Shown here piece after piece: positions 59,634-64,000 of a DNA stretch of 64,000 nt (position 1 is the first letter of the stretch; each line of letters begins with the position of its first letter). The position numbers were made by a program, and so were the translations under genes. Under the pieces are notes generated by a model. The model was not told the origin of the DNA. It saw nothing but the letters and a program-made list of their open reading frames with translations, and ran no database searches. This stretch comes from JACDAN01 sp963721345 (lineage in GTDB: Bacteria > Actinomycetota > Thermoleophilia > Gaiellales > Gaiellaceae): NCBI GenBank assembly GCA_963721345.1, contig CAVRIT010000001.1:806001-870000 (forward strand), written 5' to 3'.

Positions 59634-61026
59634 ATGGCGCAGAAGTTCCGCCGGCTGACCTACCGCCTCTTCGAACCCGTCGACGGGGCGTCGATGGCGG
59701 TCTTCCGCATCCTCTTCGGCGCGATCCTGACGTGGGAGGTCTGGCGCTACTTCACGAACGACTGGATCGAGCGCTACTTCATCGCGCCCCAGTTCCACTT
59801 CACCTACTTCGGCTTCGGCTGGGTGGAGCCGTGGCCGGGCAACGGGATGCACTGGCACTTCGCGATCCTCGGCGCACTCGCGATCTGCATCATGCTCGGC
59901 CTCTTCTACCGAGTCGTCACGCCGCTCTTCTTCCTCGGCTTCACGTACGTCTTCCTGCTCGAAGAGGCCCGCTACCTCAACCACTTCTACTTCGTCTCGC
60001 TGCTCGCCCTTCTGCTCTGCGTCGTTCCCGCGCACCGTGTCTGGTCGCTCGACGCCTGGCTCGCCAAGGAGAGGTGGAGGCCCGACGGTGCCCACCTGGT
60101 CGCTCTGGCTCCTCCGCACCCAGATCGGGATCGTCTTCGTCGGCGCCGCGGTGGCGAAGATGAACGGCGACTGGCTCCGCGGCCAGCCGCTGTCGATGTG
60201 GATCGCGGAGCGTCAGGACTTCCCGGTGGTCGGCCGGTTCTTCGACGAGGACTGGGTGGGCCTCCTGATGAGCTACAGCGGGCTCTTCCTGGACCTCCTG
60301 GTCGTGCCGTTCCTGCTCTTCCCACTGACCCGGCCGTTCGCGCTGATGGCCGCGACCGCGTTCCACTACACGAACTCGAAGCTCTTCACGATCGGGATCT
60401 TCCCCTGGCTCGCGCTCGGGACGGCGCTCCTGTTCTTCCCGCCCGACTGGCCGCGCCGGCTCGCGACGCGGGTGCGCGAGCGGCGGCTACGGCTCCCGCG
60501 CCCCGCGTTCATCACTGCCTGGCCGGTGCCGCCGCCCGGCTGGCGCCTCTCGGCCGCGCGGAAGGTGCTCGTCGCGGGTCTCGGTGTCTACCTCGCGCTG
60601 CAGCTCTTCATGCCGCTCCGCCACTGGCTCTATCCAGGAAACGTCAGCTGGACGGAGGAGGGCCACCGCTTCGCGTGGCACATGAAGCTCCGCGACAAGG
60701 AGTCCGAAGCCCGTTTCTTCGCCACCGACAGCGCCGCGGGGCGCCGCGGCGAGATCGATCCCTATCGCTACCTCACCGACTGGCAGTACGACGAGATGGC
60801 GAGCCGCCCGGACATGATCGTCGAGTTCGCCCGCCACATCGAGCGCGACGCGCGCGAGAACTTCGGCATGAGCGACGTGAAGGTGACCGCGCAGGTCGAG
60901 ACTTCACTGAACGGCCGAGACTTCCAGACACTGATCGATCCCGACGCCGACCTCACGGAGGTGAGCACGTCACCGTTCGGAACGGCGGCCTGGATCGAGC
61001 CGTTACGAACCCCGCTCGAGAGCTAG
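59634..61026 (+). CDS. HTTM (vitamin K-dependent gamma-carboxylase-like) membrane protein, one frameshift
   Basis: About 463 aa when read across a shift near 60081-60086. N-terminal: AVFRILFGAILTWEVWRYF (about 22-40), HFTYFGFGWVEPWPG near 59-73 and the HTTM signature region LEEARYLNHFYFVSLLALLL. The frame changes in a CCC run; the second frame continues with LLRTQIGIVFVGAAVAKMN, more helices, and a soluble end. One extra C (AGG-CCC for AGG-CC) explains it. HTTM proteins resemble gamma-glutamyl carboxylase; the substrate is unknown in bacteria. Confidence 0.78.
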
Positions 61027-62126
61027 AGGTTGCCGCGAAGTGCTTGTTCGCGCTCGATCGACTCGAACAGCGCCTTGAAGTTGCCCTCGCCGAAGGTGGT
61101 CGCGCCGTGGCGCTCGATCACCTCGAAGAAGACCGTCGGCCGGTCCTGCGCCGTCTTCGTGAAGATCTGCAGCAGGTAGCCGTCCTCGTCGCGGTCGGCG
61201 AGGATCTTCAGCCGCTTCAGGTCGGTGTAGTCCTCGCTGATCTCCCCGACCCGGCCTTCGACCTCCTCGTAGTAGGCGTCGGGCGTGTCCAGGAACAGCA
61301 CGCCGCACTCCTTGAGCGCCTCGACGGTGCGGACGATGTCCTCGCTCTGCATCGCGATGTGCTGCACGCCCGGGCCGTGATTGAACTCGAGGTACTCCTC
61401 GATCTGGCTCTTCCGCTTCCCTTCGGCAGGCTCGTTGATCGGAAACTTGATCTTCCCGCTGCCGTCCGCCATCACCTTCGACATCAGCGCCGAGTACTCG
61501 GTCTGGATCTGGTCGTCGCCGAAGTGGACGATGTTCGTCATCCCGAAGACGCGCTCGTAGAACTCGACCCAGACGTCCATCCGGCCGAGCTCGACGTTGC
61601 CGACGACGTGGTCGAGCGCAACCAGGCCGACGCCGGTCGCCGGCTGGCCGTTCTCCACGGTTGAGCGGTAGCCGGGCAGGTACGGGCCTGCGTAGTCGCC
61701 GCGGTTCACGAACGTGTGGACGACGTCGCCGTAGGTGCCGATCGCCGCCAGTTCAACGCGGCCGAACTCGTCCTCGACCCACTCCGGCTCGCGCACGCCG
61801 CGCGCTCCGCGCTGGACGGCCTGACGGTACGCCTCGTCCGCGCTCGGCACCTGAAGCCCGACGCTCTTCGCGCCGTCGCCGTGGCGGCAGGCGAACTGCG
61901 TGACCTCGCTGTCGGCGCGGAGGCCGCTCGTGACCACGAAGCGGATGTCGCCCTGCTCGAGGACGTAGGACGCGCGATCCCGTACGCCTGTCTCTGGCCC
62001 CGCGTAGGCGGTGCGCGTGAAGCCGAGGGCGTGCTCGTAGAAGTACGCGGACTGCTTGGCGTTCCCAACCCAGAGCTCGACGTGGTCCCAGCCCGTCAGC
62101 GGCATGAAGTCGTTCATCGCTCTCAT
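61023..62126 (-). CDS. hpd: 4-hydroxyphenylpyruvate dioxygenase
   Basis: 367 aa. Two-domain VOC fold; the catalytic C-terminal half carries the iron ligands, His in LVALDHVVGNVE near residue 172, His in GVQHIAMQSEDI near 256, and Glu in VFFEVIERHG near 337, with GFGEGNFKALFESIE at the end. It converts 4-hydroxyphenylpyruvate to homogentisate with O2 and loss of CO2. With hgmA and the FAH-family gene it gives most of the tyrosine-to-fumarate route; no maleylacetoacetate isomerase was seen in the window. Confidence 0.94.
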   Translation of the reverse strand: MRAMNDFMPLTGWDHVELWVGNAKQSAYFYEHALGFTRTAYAGPETGVRDRASYVLEQGDIRFVVTSGLRADSEVTQFACRHGDGAKSVGLQVPSADEAYRQAVQRGARGVREPEWVEDEFGRVELAAIGTYGDVVHTFVNRGDYAGPYLPGYRSTVENGQPATGVGLVALDHVVGNVELGRMDVWVEFYERVFGMTNIVHFGDDQIQTEYSALMSKVMADGSGKIKFPINEPAEGKRKSQIEEYLEFNHGPGVQHIAMQSEDIVRTVEALKECGVLFLDTPDAYYEEVEGRVGEISEDYTDLKRLKILADRDEDGYLLQIFTKTAQDRPTVFFEVIERHGATTFGEGNFKALFESIEREQALRGNL

Positions 62127-62127
62127 C

Positions 62128-63012
62128 TTAGGCCGATTCGAGCGCCGGGCGACGACGCGCGAGGAGCAACGCGAGTCCGATCGTGATCCCGCCCACGATC
62201 TGAAGCCACGTCAGCTCCTCCGACAGCAGGGCGACGGCGAACAGGGCGGCGAGGAACGGCTGGAGGTTCGTGACGAGCGTCGCCCGGGACGGCCCGACGC
62301 GCTCGATCGCCGTGAACCACAGGAAGTTGGTAAGCACGAGCGGGCCGAGCACCGCGAACGCGAATCCTGCCCAGACCAGCGCGCCCAGATCCCATTCCTG
62401 ATCCGCGATCTGCGGCAGCGCCGTGACGAGCGCTGGGATCGCGCCGGCGATCAGCGCCACGGCGCTGATCCGCCAGACGGAGTAGCGGCTCAGGAGCGGC
62501 ACGATCGCCACCGAGTAGATCCCCCAGGTGGCGGTCGCGATGAACGCGAGAGCGATCCCGAGGTAGCTCCCGGAGACGCTTCCCGAGCCGAGCGCCACGA
62601 GCGCGACTCCGGCAAGCGAGATGACCGCGGCGATCCAGAACCGTCGATGCAGGCGCTCGATCCCCACCGCGAAGGCGAAGAGCCCGGTCACGATCGGCAG
62701 CGCGCCGAAGATCAGGGCCACGGTGGAGGCATTCGTGAGGTCGATTGCGTACGAGAACGCGAGCTGGTTGAGGTAGATCCCCACGATCGCCGCCCCGACG
62801 AGCAGCAGCAGGTCGCGGCGCTCGAGCGACAGCGACCGCTCGAGCCCGTAGGTGATCCCGGAGACGATCACGGCCGCTGCCGCGAAGCGCAGCGACGAGT
62901 AGGCGAGCGGCTCGAACCCATGGGTGAGCGCATAGCGCGTGACCGTGAAGTTGAATGCCCAGATCGAGACGGTGACGAGCAGCATCACCTCCGCAGCGTT
63001 CGGCCGGCGCAT
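62128..63012 (-). CDS. EamA/DMT-family transporter
   Basis: 294 aa with ten membrane helices in two EamA halves (about 7-140 and 150-285). ALIFGALPIVTGLFAF near residue 94 and ATLVTNLQPFLAALFAVALLSEEL near 243-266 (the second-half LEP-E signature) are typical. It is likely an exporter of small metabolites or amino acids; the substrate cannot be told. It ends 2 bp after the hpd start and is probably co-transcribed with it. Confidence 0.9.
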   Translation of the reverse strand: MRRPNAAEVMLLVTVSIWAFNFTVTRYALTHGFEPLAYSSLRFAAAAVIVSGITYGLERSLSLERRDLLLLVGAAIVGIYLNQLAFSYAIDLTNASTVALIFGALPIVTGLFAFAVGIERLHRRFWIAAVISLAGVALVALGSGSVSGSYLGIALAFIATATWGIYSVAIVPLLSRYSVWRISAVALIAGAIPALVTALPQIADQEWDLGALVWAGFAFAVLGPLVLTNFLWFTAIERVGPSRATLVTNLQPFLAALFAVALLSEELTWLQIVGGITIGLALLLARRRPALESA

Positions 63013-63047
63013 TCCGCGAACCTACGCAAACCGAGAAAGGAGCAAAC

Positions 63048-63629
63048 ATGGGACGCATCGTCGTAACGGAGTTCGTGTCGATGGACGGCGTGATGGAGGC
63101 GCCGGGGGGCGAGGAGGGCTACAAGCACACGGCCTGGACGTTCGAGTTCCCTGACGAGGGCCAGTACGAAGTGAAGACCAAGGAGCTCGACGACTCGGAG
63201 GTGCAGCTCCTCGGCCGGGTGACCTACGAGGGCTTCGCCGCTGCCTGGCCCGAGCGCGAGGAAGCCGACGATCCGGAGGTCGCCGACTTCGCGAAGAAGA
63301 TGGGCTCGATGCCGAAGTACGTCGTCTCGACGACGCTGGAGGAGACGAAGTGGGACAACACGACGATCCTGCGTAGCCTCGACGACGTGGCAAAGCTGAA
63401 GGAGGAAACCGACGGTGATCTCCTCGTCGCGGGCAGCAACACGCTCGTCCACGGGATGCTTCGGGAAGACATGGTCGACCTGCTGCGGTTGATGATCTTC
63501 CCGGTGATCCTGGGAATCGGGAAGCGCATCTTTCCCGACGACCTCGACGACAAGATCGTCTTCGACCTGACCGAGCATCGGCAGTTCGGCTCGATCGTCG
63601 TCCACGACTACACGCGCCAGGGGCGGTAG
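63048..63629 (+). CDS. Dihydrofolate-reductase-like protein (RibD C-terminal family)
   Basis: 193 aa from the ATG at 63048 with AAAGGAGC 5 bp before. VTEFVSMDGVMEAPGG near residue 6, LLGRVTYEGFAAAWP near 54, a central KYVVSTTLEE near 90, and LLVAGSNTLVHGML near 125 with VDLLRLMIFPVILGIGKRIF near 141 define the RibD_C/DHFR-like family (YwjB/YyaP). These are NADPH-binding reductases of uncertain substrate. Confidence 0.9.
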   Translation: MGRIVVTEFVSMDGVMEAPGGEEGYKHTAWTFEFPDEGQYEVKTKELDDSEVQLLGRVTYEGFAAAWPEREEADDPEVADFAKKMGSMPKYVVSTTLEETKWDNTTILRSLDDVAKLKEETDGDLLVAGSNTLVHGMLREDMVDLLRLMIFPVILGIGKRIFPDDLDDKIVFDLTEHRQFGSIVVHDYTRQGR

Positions 63630-63639
63630 GTTTCCAGCC

Positions 63640-63909
63640 GTGAGCGAGCCGACCAAGGAGGAGATCGACGCGCTCGTCGGGCCGGCGACGCCGCACTTCG
63701 CTCCACACCTGCGCGCGCGCGTCGAGGAGCTGATCGAAGGGCTGCCCGAGGGACACCCCGTGCGGCGCTACGGCGAGGAGAAGGTCGAGCTGCTCGCGCG
63801 GCTCGCCTACGCGACGTCGAAGGCCGACGATCTGCCCGCCGAGCCTCGCACGCGGATCGGCTGGGAGAAGATCCCGAGCGCCTCGCCCGTCAGCCGCGCC
63901 GAAGAATGA
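63640..63909 (+). CDS. Small helical protein (hypothetical)
   Basis: 89 aa from the GTG at 63640. Soluble, charged, mainly helical (EEIDALVGPATPHFAPHLR, RARVEELIEGLPEGHPVRRYGEEKVELL). No family recognised. It overlaps the SDR gene by 4 bp (ATGA), suggesting a functional or translational link. Confidence 0.65.
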   Translation: MSEPTKEEIDALVGPATPHFAPHLRARVEELIEGLPEGHPVRRYGEEKVELLARLAYATSKADDLPAEPRTRIGWEKIPSASPVSRAEE

Positions 63910-64000
63910 AAGGCGCGTCCGTCTTCGTGACGGGCGGCTCGCGCGGGATCGGCAAGGCGATCGCGCTGCGGTTTGCGGAGCGCGGCGCGTCGAAGGTCGC
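63906..64000 (+). CDS. Short-chain dehydrogenase, N-terminal part (3' truncated)
   Basis: Only 31 codons are visible before the window ends. They encode the start of an SDR: SVFVTGGSRGIGKAIALRFAERGA, with the NAD(P) loop TGGSRGIG at residues 9-16. It starts at the ATG at 63906 inside the preceding stop. The substrate cannot be inferred from this part. Confidence 0.85.
   Translation, partial: MKGASVFVTGGSRGIGKAIALRFAERGASKV

Noticed and set aside
1..64000. tRNA/rRNA genes, CRISPR arrays, prophage or toxin-antitoxin modules
   Set aside because: No cloverleaf with a TTCRANY-type arm, no regularly spaced repeats, and no integrase, transposase or toxin-like pairs were found by reading; a tRNAscan or similar run could still reveal a tRNA.

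Overview
The window reads as one continuous stretch of chromosome from a high-GC actinobacterium, probably of the Thermoleophilia/Gaiellales type. That placement is inference from gene content: the order alr-nnr-acpS-(HAD)-glmS-glmM-rpsI-rplM, a GuaB3-type IMP-dehydrogenase paralogue beside guaA, many GTG/TTG starts, 4-bp ATGA/GTGA overlaps, and secreted DUF1800/DUF1501 and S8 proteins. I saw no rRNA, tRNA, CRISPR, phage gene or insertion-sequence transposase, and no gene-free stretch longer than 300 bases. The gaps worth reading are 8759-8981, 34203-34307, 50993-51171 and 51634-51799, all rich in inverted repeats.

Layout. 1-14.0 kb: a lipid-kinase end, a Nudix hydrolase, a stand-alone cNMP-binding protein facing a CHASE2 nucleotide cyclase, a secreted DUF1800/DUF1501/cupredoxin cassette, RidA and a YbdK-type ligase, an ECF sigma factor with a membrane beta-propeller partner, a peroxiredoxin interrupted by an in-frame TGA, a membrane protein, tag and fabI. 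14.0-18.2 kb: a large secreted subtilase and an SDR. 18.2-42.0 kb: a long, mostly minus-strand housekeeping block for cell-wall precursors (alr, glmS, glmM, murI, a D,D-carboxypeptidase), ribosomal proteins L13/S9, purine and pyrimidine nucleotides (guaA, guaB3, pyrE, pyrF), HU, RNase PH and RdgB. 42.1-47.3 kb: four consecutive secreted proteins. 47.3-53.0 kb: small enzymes, an AlkA-like glycosylase, a 162-bp inverted-repeat element and twin degenerate metallo-beta-lactamase-fold proteins. 53.0-64.0 kb: homogentisate-pathway genes (hgmA, an FAH-family gene, hpd) mixed with a cation-efflux protein, a CrtI-like oxidoreductase, an HTTM protein and transporters.

The most notable item is the AhpE-like peroxiredoxin at 10718-11188. 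A TGA stands exactly where the peroxidatic cysteine belongs. A perfect 7-bp hairpin lies 14 nt downstream, with its G-containing loop 21 nt from the TGA, as a bacterial SECIS would have. The rest of the protein contains no cysteine. This is most simply a selenocysteine peroxiredoxin.

Several genes are broken by single-base indels (glmM, an S15-like hydrolase three times, a subtilase, an HTTM protein). At most sites one base more or less in a short homopolymer would restore the frame, which points to residual assembly error more than to gene decay. The peroxiredoxin TGA is an in-frame codon and is not explained by an indel.
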